This document shows, in pieces, positions 7,147 through 15,489 of a stretch of DNA of 56,907 nt; the first letter of the stretch is position 1, and every line of letters begins with the position of its first letter. The stretch is from a bacterium. Its GTDB lineage: Bacteria > Latescibacterota > Latescibacteria > Latescibacterales > Latescibacteraceae. Both the position numbers and the translations under genes were made by a program. The DNA lies in the NCBI GenBank assembly GCA_021372535.1, contig JAJFUH010000220.1:1-56907 (forward strand), in the 5' to 3' direction. Under the pieces are notes generated by a model. The model searched no databases. It saw only the letters and a list, made by a program, of their open reading frames with translations, and was not told the DNA's origin.

Positions 7147-9309
7147 ATGGCTTCGAAAAAAGAAAATTTCGTGACGTATCTTGCGTACATTCTGATATGT
7201 CTGGGTACTATTGTTGTTGTTATTCTTCTGGACCGGCTTGAGTTTTTTGCAAAAACGGAATACACCACCTATGACATGCGATTCCGTATACGGGGAATCG
7301 AGGACTATACCGATAAAGTTGTCATTGTCGGCATCGATCCCCAGACGCTCGATCTTCTGGGACTCATCGGTGTGCCTCCCCGCAACTATCACGTGAAACT
7401 GATCGAGAACCTCTATAATGCCGGCGCGAAGGCGGTACTGTTCGATATTCTGTTTCTCACCTATACGGGGAAAAAGACTACCGATAACTATACCATGAGT
7501 CTCGAAGCGGCACCGTCCGCCGTTGACTCGATGCTTATGGACGCCCTGTTCATGTACCCCAATACCATAATTGCGCGCAAGCAGAAGGTGAAAACCGGGA
7601 AAGCCACTACCACTTCGGTCGGCGAACCTCCCCTTCCGATCGAGATGTTTCAGTTTCCGCGGCAGCTGGCATTTGTCGACATGGTGCTCGATTCGGACAA
7701 GTTCGTACGGCGCGCCCAGCTCCTGCAGGATGACACCGATCCGAAGATGGAATGGCAGTATTCCTTCGCCCTCAAAGCCGCCATGTTCGCCATGGATGCC
7801 GACACAGCATGGATCGACACCGATAAACATCTCGTCCATGTCGGCGACAGAATCATTCCCCTCGACAGTGGCAATTCCATGTACATAAACTATTGTATGG
7901 ATGAACAGAATTACGCCAACAGTAACGGATATATTTCGTACGAACAGGTGCTCGACAATGAGAGCGATACGGGTATTAAAGCGCTTATGCAATCCGGGGT
8001 GTTCCAAGATAAGGTCGTCCTCGTGGGCGCCAATTTCCCCGAATCGAAGGACTGGGAATCAACCCCGTTTTACCTGGGCACAAAACTGTTCAGCTCATCC
8101 GAGCTTCCCATGTACGGTGTCCATATTCACAAGAACATCGCCTCGACGATTATCGACAACCGTTTTCTTATACCGCTCAAGTACTGGCAGAGTGTGCTTC
8201 TTATCATAATCATGGCAATTATCACCGCGTTTATAAACTTTCGTTTCAGAGGATTCACCGCGCTGTTTCTCTCCCTCCTGCTCATCATTCTTTTTTCCGG
8301 AGCAGCCTTATTGCTCTTTATTTTCAACAGGCTCATTATTCCCATCGTGGCGCCTTCCTTTGCCACGGTGGTTCTCATGTACCTGAGCGCCGTGACATAC
8401 AACTTCCTGACAGAGCGCCGCCAGAAAGCCATGATCCGCGGCGCATTTGCCCATTACGTTCCCGGAAAGGTTGTCAGCGAGCTCCTGAAAGACCCGGGCA
8501 TGCTCACGCTCGGAGGCGAGGAACGGATCATGACGGTTATTTTCAGTGATGTGGCCGGATTCACCACCATATCGGAAAGTCTTACCCCGACACAGCTCGT
8601 CGAGCTTCTCAACGAATATCTCACCGCGATGACCGATATCGTTCTGCAGTACGACGGCATCATAGACAAGTATGAGGGCGACGCCATCATGGCAGAGTTC
8701 GGGGCGCCGCTCCCCGACGATGATCATGCGGTCAAGGCGTGTTTTGCCGCCATCGAGATGCAGAAGAAGCTTGTCGAAATGCGTAAAAAACTGAAAGAGG
8801 AAGGGCGGGCTGAACTCCGTGCCCGTGTCGGTATCAATTCGGGAGTGATGGTTGTCGGGAACATGGGTTCGCGTGAGATTTTCGATTATACCGTCATGGG
8901 CGATAACGTCAACCTGAGCTCACGGCTCGAGGGGGCGAACAAGGTGTACAGCACCTATATAATGTGCAGCGAAGCGACACGAAAGATGGCAGAAAACGAA
9001 ATTATAACCCGCGAGCTCGATCTCATCCGGGTAAAAGGAAAAACCGAGGGAGTCAAAGTCCACGAGATTATCGCCAGAAAATCCGAAGGGATCGATGAAA
9101 CGAAACAGCGGGTGATCGATGCCTATAACAGCGGAATCGTTGCCTACAAAGAGCGCCGGTGGCAGGATGGCATCAACCTCTTTAAAGAAGCTCTTGCCGT
9201 CGATTCCGAGGACGGGCCCTCAAAAGTATATCTCGAACGGTGCACCGAATATCTCGATAATCCTCCTGCGGACGACTGGGACGGTATCTTCACCATGAGG
9301 ACAAAATAA
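7147..9309 (+). CDS. CHASE2-domain class III adenylate cyclase
   Basis: This 720-residue membrane sensor makes cyclic AMP. One N-terminal helix (about residues 9-28) leads into an extracytoplasmic CHASE2 sensor domain (about 35-340), then three close membrane helices (about 345-430) and a cytoplasmic class III cyclase domain (about 460-640). Metal-binding D467 (FSDVAGFT) and D512 (EGDAIM), transition-state N589 and R593 (NLSSR), and adenine-selecting K508 and T582 are all visible, so it should be active and ATP-specific. A short TPR-like tail ends the protein. It overlaps the SAM hydrolase by one base and heads the operon. CRP-type sites elsewhere in the window suggest where its product may act. 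Confidence 0.92.
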   Translation: MASKKENFVTYLAYILICLGTIVVVILLDRLEFFAKTEYTTYDMRFRIRGIEDYTDKVVIVGIDPQTLDLLGLIGVPPRNYHVKLIENLYNAGAKAVLFDILFLTYTGKKTTDNYTMSLEAAPSAVDSMLMDALFMYPNTIIARKQKVKTGKATTTSVGEPPLPIEMFQFPRQLAFVDMVLDSDKFVRRAQLLQDDTDPKMEWQYSFALKAAMFAMDADTAWIDTDKHLVHVGDRIIPLDSGNSMYINYCMDEQNYANSNGYISYEQVLDNESDTGIKALMQSGVFQDKVVLVGANFPESKDWESTPFYLGTKLFSSSELPMYGVHIHKNIASTIIDNRFLIPLKYWQSVLLIIIMAIITAFINFRFRGFTALFLSLLLIILFSGAALLLFIFNRLIIPIVAPSFATVVLMYLSAVTYNFLTERRQKAMIRGAFAHYVPGKVVSELLKDPGMLTLGGEERIMTVIFSDVAGFTTISESLTPTQLVELLNEYLTAMTDIVLQYDGIIDKYEGDAIMAEFGAPLPDDDHAVKACFAAIEMQKKLVEMRKKLKEEGRAELRARVGINSGVMVVGNMGSREIFDYTVMGDNVNLSSRLEGANKVYSTYIMCSEATRKMAENEIITRELDLIRVKGKTEGVKVHEIIARKSEGIDETKQRVIDAYNSGIVAYKERRWQDGINLFKEALAVDSEDGPSKVYLERCTEYLDNPPADDWDGIFTMRTK

Positions 9310-10103
9310 TGATCATGTCGGGGCTTGTAACACTCACCACGGATTTTGGAACGAGAGACCCTTATGCGGGTATCATGAAGGGAGTGCTGTACAGCTCGAA
9401 TCCGAATGTCACCGTCATCGATATTACCCACGATATCGCTCCTCACGATATCATCGATGCTGCATTTACACTCGCACGGGTGTTCGAATACTTTCCTGCG
9501 GGCACCGTGCATGTGGCCGTTGTCGATCCCGAGGTCGGTGGTCAGCGGAAGAATGTCGCGCTGAAAACCGACCGTTCTATTTTCATCGGCCCCGATAATG
9601 GGATTTTCGCCATGGTTCTCGAAAAAACGAAACCGAACGAAATCCGGGAAATCACTAACCCGCCCTTTATACTCGATAAAATATCGAGTACCTTTCACGG
9701 CCGTGATGTCTATGCACCGTGCGCCGGGCACCTGTCTTCGGGAAAGAATTTCGGCGATGTCGGGCCGGTTGTCGAACGGCTCAAAAAGCTGGATTTTCCG
9801 GAAATCACCTACAAAGGCAATGTGCTTATCGGCGAGGTTATTGCCATCGACTCGTTCGGAAACCTTATCACCAATATTTCCCGGCATTCGTTCAAATCGT
9901 TCATCGGCAGACAGAACGCTGAGATTTTTTTCGGCCCGGAACGTTTCCAGAAAATCATGGACCACTACAGCGAGGTTCCGAAAGGTTCGCCGCTCGCCCT
10001 CTTCGGTTCATCGGGTCACCTCGAGATATCGATGAACGAAGGAAACGCCGCATCGTACTTCATGACGGCAAAGGGATGCAAGGTCAGCGTGAGGAAATCG
10101 TGA
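9309..10103 (+). CDS. SAM hydrolase (SAM hydroxide adenosyltransferase, DUF62)
   Basis: This protein belongs to the fluorinase/chlorinase-like DUF62 family; ordinary members split S-adenosylmethionine with water into adenosine and methionine. The start TLTTDFGTRDPYAG, the VDPEVGG segment and IGPDNGIF are diagnostic, and the length of 264 residues is normal. Start codons ATG 9309 (overlapping the cyclase stop) and ATG 9315 are both possible. The stop overlaps the next methyltransferase by one base. A SAM-consuming enzyme co-translated with a SAM-using methyltransferase hints at control of the SAM pool, but this is inference. Confidence 0.92.
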   Translation: MIMSGLVTLTTDFGTRDPYAGIMKGVLYSSNPNVTVIDITHDIAPHDIIDAAFTLARVFEYFPAGTVHVAVVDPEVGGQRKNVALKTDRSIFIGPDNGIFAMVLEKTKPNEIREITNPPFILDKISSTFHGRDVYAPCAGHLSSGKNFGDVGPVVERLKKLDFPEITYKGNVLIGEVIAIDSFGNLITNISRHSFKSFIGRQNAEIFFGPERFQKIMDHYSEVPKGSPLALFGSSGHLEISMNEGNAASYFMTAKGCKVSVRKS

Positions 10104-10849
10104 TGGAATGGTACAAGCGGTGGTTCGGCGAGGAATATCTCCTTGTCTACGAACACCGTGACATCCGTGAAGCCGAACAGGAAATTGCTTTAATCCGTAA
10201 AATTCTCGATCTCGGGGAGAACGATCTGATTCTCGACCTCTGCTGCGGTCCGGGACGGCATGATGTGCCGCTTGTCCTTTCGGGGTGCCGTGTTATCGGG
10301 CTGGACTATTCCATGCCGCTCCTCAGAATCGCCGTGGATGGCAGGCCGCCGGACAGTGAATATCCCCTCTATGTCTGCGCCGATGCCCGGAACATACCTT
10401 TCCGCGGGGAGTCGTTCGATGTCGTGCTCAATCTCTTCACATCGTTCGGCTATTTTGCCGACGAAGAAAACGCGGAATTTATCCGGTCCATGGAGCGGAT
10501 ACTCAAGCCCGGCGGGCGGTATCTCATTGACTATCTCAATCCTCCACAGGTAATTTCGGGACTTGTCGGGGAATCGGTACGGGAAAAGGAAGGGATGAGA
10601 ATCACCGAGAAACGGCGGATCGATAAGGCATCGCGGCGGATCGAGAAGACCATTGTTCTCTGCTGTGATGAACATACGCAGGAATTCAGGGAATCCGTCC
10701 GGCTCTATGACCCCGATGAACTGCTCGGCCTGTTACGCGATGCGGGGCTTACCATTTTGGGCATTCTGGGCTCGGTAAATGGCGAACCGTACTGCGAAAC
10801 ATCTCCGCGAATGATTATTCACGGCCTCAAACAGCGGGGATTCCAATGA
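10103..10849 (+). CDS. class I SAM-dependent methyltransferase (paralogue of 2423-3229)
   Basis: This Rossmann methyltransferase of 248 residues has motif I DLCCGPGRHD, an acidic LDYS after strand 2, and LKPGG. It resembles the 2423-3229 gene throughout. The ATG at 10103 overlaps the stop of the SAM hydrolase (TGATG) and has GAGGAAA about 6 nt upstream, so it is preferred over an ATG at 10076. Its own stop overlaps the bshC start by 4 nt. The substrate is unknown; the bshC overlap makes thiol or bacillithiol metabolism one possibility. Confidence 0.85.
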   Translation: MEWYKRWFGEEYLLVYEHRDIREAEQEIALIRKILDLGENDLILDLCCGPGRHDVPLVLSGCRVIGLDYSMPLLRIAVDGRPPDSEYPLYVCADARNIPFRGESFDVVLNLFTSFGYFADEENAEFIRSMERILKPGGRYLIDYLNPPQVISGLVGESVREKEGMRITEKRRIDKASRRIEKTIVLCCDEHTQEFRESVRLYDPDELLGLLRDAGLTILGILGSVNGEPYCETSPRMIIHGLKQRGFQ

Positions 10850-12459
10850 TCAAAGCGGTCGATGCGGTTACCTTCTTTCCCCGGACACCACCGCCCGCCG
10901 TCATTCCCTCCGATGCGGATGCGCCCGGCTGGGAAACCCTCGTGCGCCGGGTAAACACCATCGACCAGTCCCGTTATCCCCTCGATGAGGTCAAAGCGAT
11001 TCTCCGCAGGGAGAATGAGCGCATCGGCGCGGACAGCTCAACGCTCGGGGCTGTCGACTCGATCGGCAGCGGAACGGTATTCGTTGCTGCGGGACAGCAG
11101 GCAGGATTGTTCGGCGGTCCGCTCTATACGCTCTACAAGGCGCTCCATGCGGTGTGTCTTTCGTCACGTCTTTCAGACGCCACCGGCAGGCGGGTTCTTC
11201 CCCTTTTCTGGATAGCCTCGGACGACCACGATTTCGAAGAGGTCAGGAGTATCGGCCTGAGAACACCGGACGGCAGCGTGCTCCGCGCCGAATATACGCC
11301 TTCCCCGTATCGCGAAGGCATGCCGGTCGGCGAGATTACCATCGACGAAGGCATCGAGAGCGCCATCAGTCTCCTTGCCGGAACGCTGCCGCCTGGCGAC
11401 CGTGCAGACCGTTACCTTGAGATTATCCGTTCATCATGGAGGCCGGGAGTTTTGTGGAGCGACGCTTTTGCGGCGCAGATGGCGCGGATGTGCGCATCAT
11501 CCGGTCTCATTCTCGTCGATCCCCGGTGGAAGGGCGTCAAAGAGCTTTTCGGGAATATCATGGCCGCCGAGATCGACAACCCCCGTGTATCGGCATCGCT
11601 TGTCAACGAAGAAGCCGGAAAGATCGAAAGCTCCCGTAACCGCAGAAAGGCTCTCCGCAAGCCCGAGGGTTCGACCAACCTGTTCATGGAGCTCGAAGGC
11701 ATACGCCATCCGCTGTTCCATGACGGGACGAATTTCCGTGCGGGAGAGCGAATTTTTTCGACTGCGGAGCTCCATGAGATACTCAAATCGGCACCGGGAA
11801 GGTTCAGCCCCGGAGCAGCACTGCGGCCGGTATGCCAGGATGCGGTATTTCCGGTTGCGGCGCTCATAGGCGGCCCGGGAGAACGTCGATATCTTGAACA
11901 GACCGCCCCGCTCTATGAATTTTTCGGGGTGGACGGCTCGATTGTCTGGCCGAGAGCGTCGTTCACCCTGGTCGACCGGCGTGTCGAGCGGATTTCGCAG
12001 AAGGAAGGGATTCCCCTGGCGCTCCTGTTCGAAGACATTGACCGTATACGGTCGGAATATGCCTCGGAACGTTTCCCCGAAAAGATACAGAAACGATTCG
12101 ACGATCTCGACCGCTCAATTGCGGAGGGTTTCTCCGGTCTGGGTCAGAGCCTGGGAGTACTCGACCGGACGCTTATCGAATCGGTGGAAAAGGAAAAGGG
12201 GAAAGTGCTCCATATTCTCGATGGTCTCAGGGAGCGCGCACTGCGTGCCCACAAGGCCTCGGCGGCTGTAAGCGAAAAGCGGTTTGCCGCTGCGGTATAT
12301 GCTCTCCAGCCCGGTGGAAAGTCGCAGGAACGCTGGTTCGGAAGCGATGCCGCGTTCATGATGCTCGGTGAGGACGGGATTTGTGAGCTGATGAATCTTA
12401 CCAGTCCCGGCGAGGAACATCACCGGCTTGTGTTTCCCGAGGATTCCGGGGATTCGTGA
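10846..12459 (+). CDS. bshC: bacillithiol biosynthesis cysteine-adding enzyme BshC
   Basis: BshC adds cysteine to glucosaminyl-malate to give bacillithiol, a glutathione substitute. The 537-residue length fits. Family signatures are the GQQAGLFGGP loop (about residues 84-93) followed by LYTLYKA, and PLFWIASDDHDFEE (D126, D127, H128, D129). A C-terminal coiled-coil region is visible as charged heptads around residues 420-480. No bshA or bshB is in the window. The gene is the last of a four-gene overlapping operon led by an adenylate cyclase, an unusual setting. Confidence 0.93.
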   Translation: MIKAVDAVTFFPRTPPPAVIPSDADAPGWETLVRRVNTIDQSRYPLDEVKAILRRENERIGADSSTLGAVDSIGSGTVFVAAGQQAGLFGGPLYTLYKALHAVCLSSRLSDATGRRVLPLFWIASDDHDFEEVRSIGLRTPDGSVLRAEYTPSPYREGMPVGEITIDEGIESAISLLAGTLPPGDRADRYLEIIRSSWRPGVLWSDAFAAQMARMCASSGLILVDPRWKGVKELFGNIMAAEIDNPRVSASLVNEEAGKIESSRNRRKALRKPEGSTNLFMELEGIRHPLFHDGTNFRAGERIFSTAELHEILKSAPGRFSPGAALRPVCQDAVFPVAALIGGPGERRYLEQTAPLYEFFGVDGSIVWPRASFTLVDRRVERISQKEGIPLALLFEDIDRIRSEYASERFPEKIQKRFDDLDRSIAEGFSGLGQSLGVLDRTLIESVEKEKGKVLHILDGLRERALRAHKASAAVSEKRFAAAVYALQPGGKSQERWFGSDAAFMMLGEDGICELMNLTSPGEEHHRLVFPEDSGDS

Positions 12460-12466
12460 GACAGGA

Positions 12467-12512
12467 ATAAATGGAACGCGGATTTGCGCGGATTGGGCTG
12501 ATTTACGCGGAT
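12467..12512 (+). repeat. dispersed repeat family 3 (GCGGAT type), copy 1
   Basis: The stretch holds GGAACGCGGATTTGCGCGG followed by further GCGGAT units. It is shared in variant form with 27189-27214, 49532-49575 and (inverted) 52493-52540. It lies between the convergent bshC and propeller genes. Confidence 0.7.
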
Positions 12513-12620
12513 AAAAAATGCAGAATTTTTAAGGGTGATATTTTTGAATTATCCGGGTTGACGGTTTTTCATGGTCGGTTTGATAACGATGATTTGTGTG
12601 TTTTACCATGTATCACGGTT

Positions 12621-14792
12621 TCACTTCACCATCACCATTTTCCCCGTCGCTGTCCGCCTGCCGCAGGTCAACCGGGTGAAGTAGATGCCCGCCGAGACCG
12701 GAGCTCCGCTGTCGTCTTTGCCGTCCCATACGGCAGTGTGCCGTCCCGCTGTCATACTCTCCGCAACAAGCCCGCGCACTTTCTGCCCGGCTATATTGTA
12801 TATGATGAGGGTCGATGAACCGGCTTCCGGCAGGGTGAACCCGATGGTTGTCGATGGGTTGAAGTGGTTGGGGTAGGAACGGATGAGGAGCAGCGATTGC
12901 GGGATTGTTGTGTTTTCATCCACCGAGGTTGTTATCATTTCACCGGTGTACCTCGAAACGCCGTTGTCGGTGCCGAACCAGATGGTGTTGTTTTTCTCGA
13001 CCGCGATGGCGTTGACTTTATTGTCACAGAGGCCGCTGTTCTGTGTGTTGAATGTGGTCCATGTCTCGCCGCCGAAGCGAACCACACCGGCATCGGTTCC
13101 GATCCATTTAGTGTTGTTGTGGTCGCAGGCCAAGCTGTAAATTTGAGCTTTTTCCAGACCGCTGTTTTCTGCCGTATATTCTGTAAATGTAATGCCATTA
13201 AAACTGTATAGAGACGAGAAACTTTTTTCTTCTCTCGGTCTTGGATGTAAAACACCAAACCATACATTATCATTCCGATCGACCTCAACGGAACTAATAG
13301 AATTGCCCGACAGACCCTCAGCTTCTGAATACCGGGTTAAAGTAGTGCCGTCATATTTATACAACCCGTTATATATTGTTCCGATCCAGAAATTTTTAGC
13401 TGAATCCACCGCAAAGTCAGTACAATCAGCCTTAAATATTGCATGGCCGGGGATGACGTAATATCCCTGTTTATCATCATATTTGTAGTTGTCGGTATCG
13501 CTCATGTCAATCCACCAGAATCCGCTGCCGGAATCCATTGGTATAGTGTATGAAACACCCCAGATAATAGTGCCATCGATATAAATATTTTGTATATCTC
13601 CAACTGATTGATCACTACCGTCATCGAATACCCCTTCATATACTATATTATATTTGGATACTGCCCCGTTGTATTTAAATAGAGTTGAACCTCGATGGCT
13701 CCATATTGTACCATTTTTGTCAACACAGAGAAATTCACCGAGTCCTGCCAGACCAACATTCCAGATATTCCTATAAAAACAGGAAACAAGAGTAGAAGAA
13801 TCATCTGAATGTGAGCACCAGATTTTACCTTCATTATCGATAACGATTGACATAACCTCATCCGAATAAATACATGAAAGATGCCTCTCTGCTATACTAC
13901 CATCGATACTATATAATCCACCTCTTGTCCCAATCCAGATAATACCGTTATTATCACAATTCAAAGACCATACTTTGCCATAATAGGGACTGGTAACAAT
14001 CTGGTGATCATAAAGAGTCCCATCCCGGTATTCTTTCAGTCCATCATCGTTACCAATCCAAACGGTCCCATTGTGATCGATCACAATACGTTGGTATGAT
14101 ACTGTATGCAAATCAGGTTTTATAACGGTATCAGAATCGATGTTGTATGTATAGAATCCTTTTGATGTAACATACCATATTTTGTTGCCAATAGAATCAT
14201 ATGCCATGTCTTCTATGGGATTGTATTGAATAAATGTATCCTTACCTATTACCGTTTCTTCGGTACCGTCAATACGAAGAATATAATTATTCCCCATACT
14301 CTCTTTGCTTCCCAACCATATTGTATCTTTCTCATCTATTAAAATACAATTGAAATTGCCTTTCTTAACGGTACTCCATTCACTACCGTCAATAGTAAAC
14401 AAACCTGCTAAGGTAGTGAGACCAAACAAGGCGCCTGTATTACTTATCGCAATATCGCTGACAGGCTGGGAAATAAATTTATCCCATGTAGAACCATCAA
14501 AACGAGATAGGCCATTATTGGTCCCAAACCATTTTACTTCATTATGATCAACAGCAATACAGGTAACGGTGTTGCTGAACAAGCCATCATCGGTAGTATA
14601 CAATCTCTGCGTTCCGGTTGTTTTGTTATAGGCAATAACACCTTCATTTTCTGTCCCGCACCAGACAATATCATCCTCGAATGCTATGGAGAGAACTATC
14701 GGAGATTTATGCCATGATGTCCAAAGCGATTCGGCATTTAAGAATTCTGAAAAAAAAATGAACAGTACAAATACAACAATACATTTCTTCAT
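12621..14792 (-). CDS. exported Reg_prop propeller protein with FlgD-like C-terminal tail
   Basis: The 723-residue protein starts with a clear signal peptide (MKK, hydrophobic core, cleavage near FLNA/ES). It is filled with two-component-regulator-propeller repeats of the form W-F-G-T-x-N-G-L-S-R-F-D-G, with at least ten copies between residues 40 and 610. The last ~85 residues are a FlgD-Ig/type IX-like tail (NHFNPSTTI, IYNIAGQKV, W-D-G-K-D-x-x-G, GIYF, MVMVK). No kinase domain is present, so it is a surface or secreted protein, not a sensor kinase. The 3' ~560 bases are GC-rich while the rest is AT-rich, a sharp internal change. A CRP-type site lies about 350 bp upstream. Confidence 0.85.
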   Translation of the reverse strand: MKKCIVVFVLFIFFSEFLNAESLWTSWHKSPIVLSIAFEDDIVWCGTENEGVIAYNKTTGTQRLYTTDDGLFSNTVTCIAVDHNEVKWFGTNNGLSRFDGSTWDKFISQPVSDIAISNTGALFGLTTLAGLFTIDGSEWSTVKKGNFNCILIDEKDTIWLGSKESMGNNYILRIDGTEETVIGKDTFIQYNPIEDMAYDSIGNKIWYVTSKGFYTYNIDSDTVIKPDLHTVSYQRIVIDHNGTVWIGNDDGLKEYRDGTLYDHQIVTSPYYGKVWSLNCDNNGIIWIGTRGGLYSIDGSIAERHLSCIYSDEVMSIVIDNEGKIWCSHSDDSSTLVSCFYRNIWNVGLAGLGEFLCVDKNGTIWSHRGSTLFKYNGAVSKYNIVYEGVFDDGSDQSVGDIQNIYIDGTIIWGVSYTIPMDSGSGFWWIDMSDTDNYKYDDKQGYYVIPGHAIFKADCTDFAVDSAKNFWIGTIYNGLYKYDGTTLTRYSEAEGLSGNSISSVEVDRNDNVWFGVLHPRPREEKSFSSLYSFNGITFTEYTAENSGLEKAQIYSLACDHNNTKWIGTDAGVVRFGGETWTTFNTQNSGLCDNKVNAIAVEKNNTIWFGTDNGVSRYTGEMITTSVDENTTIPQSLLLIRSYPNHFNPSTTIGFTLPEAGSSTLIIYNIAGQKVRGLVAESMTAGRHTAVWDGKDDSGAPVSAGIYFTRLTCGRRTATGKMVMVK

Positions 14793-15116
14793 TCTTGATC
14801 CTCCGCAAAGAGGAGGAGCGTAATCATGAAAGCGCTCCTCCCCTGAGAGAATATTATCAGTTTATATCGTACGGCCTCCAATGCGAGAAGAAAAGCACAT
14901 CTTCGAAGGGGGTACTTGTCGAGTCAGTGATGAATATCTTTTTTATCGTTGAACAGAATAATCATTTTCATGATTGTATCCGTTGAATGAATATACCTGT
15001 CAAATATTTCAATTATTTAAATCATGGTGGTACAGAGGTACATATAATTACAGATTATTATCCAATAATTCGATAACAAACCTATTACCATGATTATATT
15101 ATGAATAGTACTGTTA

Positions 15117-15159
15117 TTAATATAGTGGCTTTTGAGATTAAAATGTGATACAGATCACA
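15117..15159 (-). promoter_or_regulatory. CRP-type site and -10 box for the propeller gene
   Basis: TGTGATACAGATCACA (15144-15159) is a perfect CRP-type palindrome (TGTGA-N6-TCACA), embedded in AAATGTGA as in the E. coli consensus. On the minus strand a TATTAA -10 box begins at 15122, 29.5 bp from the centre of the site, which puts the site near -41/-42 of the expected transcription start: class II activator geometry. The transcript would then have a ~320-nt leader. Confidence 0.6.
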
Positions 15160-15393
15160 AAATTTGAAAATAATGAGAATATTTTTGCTGATATTTTTAA
15201 ACAGATCGATTCATGAATGTGAGCTTGTACCTTGATCCGATCTGTGACGATGCAGCGCAGCGAATCGTGGAATAAAGGGGTTTAAAGGGGATTCAAAGTA
15301 GATAATAATGGGATGTTTTCTCGGAACTTTTTTACGAATTACCCGGAGAAGTTATTAATAACAGTTCTCCGTGTTTCCTATACAATTATCACG

Positions 15394-15438
15394 AAAAAAA
15401 TCCTCTCCTTCACCCTGCGGGAGTGAAAGAGAGGATTT
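15394..15438 (-). terminator. Rho-independent terminator of the ppiD-like gene
   Basis: AAATCCTCTC pairs with GAGAGGATTT, extended inward by TTCAC/GTGAA. On the minus strand the hairpin is followed by seven Ts. It lies ~50 nt past the stop codon of the gene at 15490. Confidence 0.92.
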
Positions 15439-15489
15439 CTATTGATTCAATAACTTTCCGGCTCGAACGATAATCCGGTGCAGTCCTTG

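Larger units (their letters stand above)
14793..15489. other. 697-nt AT-rich intergenic region upstream of the propeller gene
   Basis: There is no convincing gene here. It carries the regulatory region of the propeller gene: a CRP-like palindrome at 15144-15159, a fitting -10 box at 15117-15122, an inverted repeat ATCATTTTCATGAT at 14961-14974 inside the presumed ~320-nt leader, and, at the far end, the terminator of the ppiD-like gene. Confidence 0.6.

Noticed and set aside
7033-8007. 324-residue minus-strand open frame at the cyclase 5' end
   Set aside because: It overlaps the CHASE2 coding region in antisense and has no signal or domain.
14066-14084. TTGTGATCGATCACAA palindrome as another CRP site
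   Set aside because: It lies within coding sequence of the propeller gene and the spacer is 4 bp, not 6, so it does not fit the pattern of the two upstream sites.
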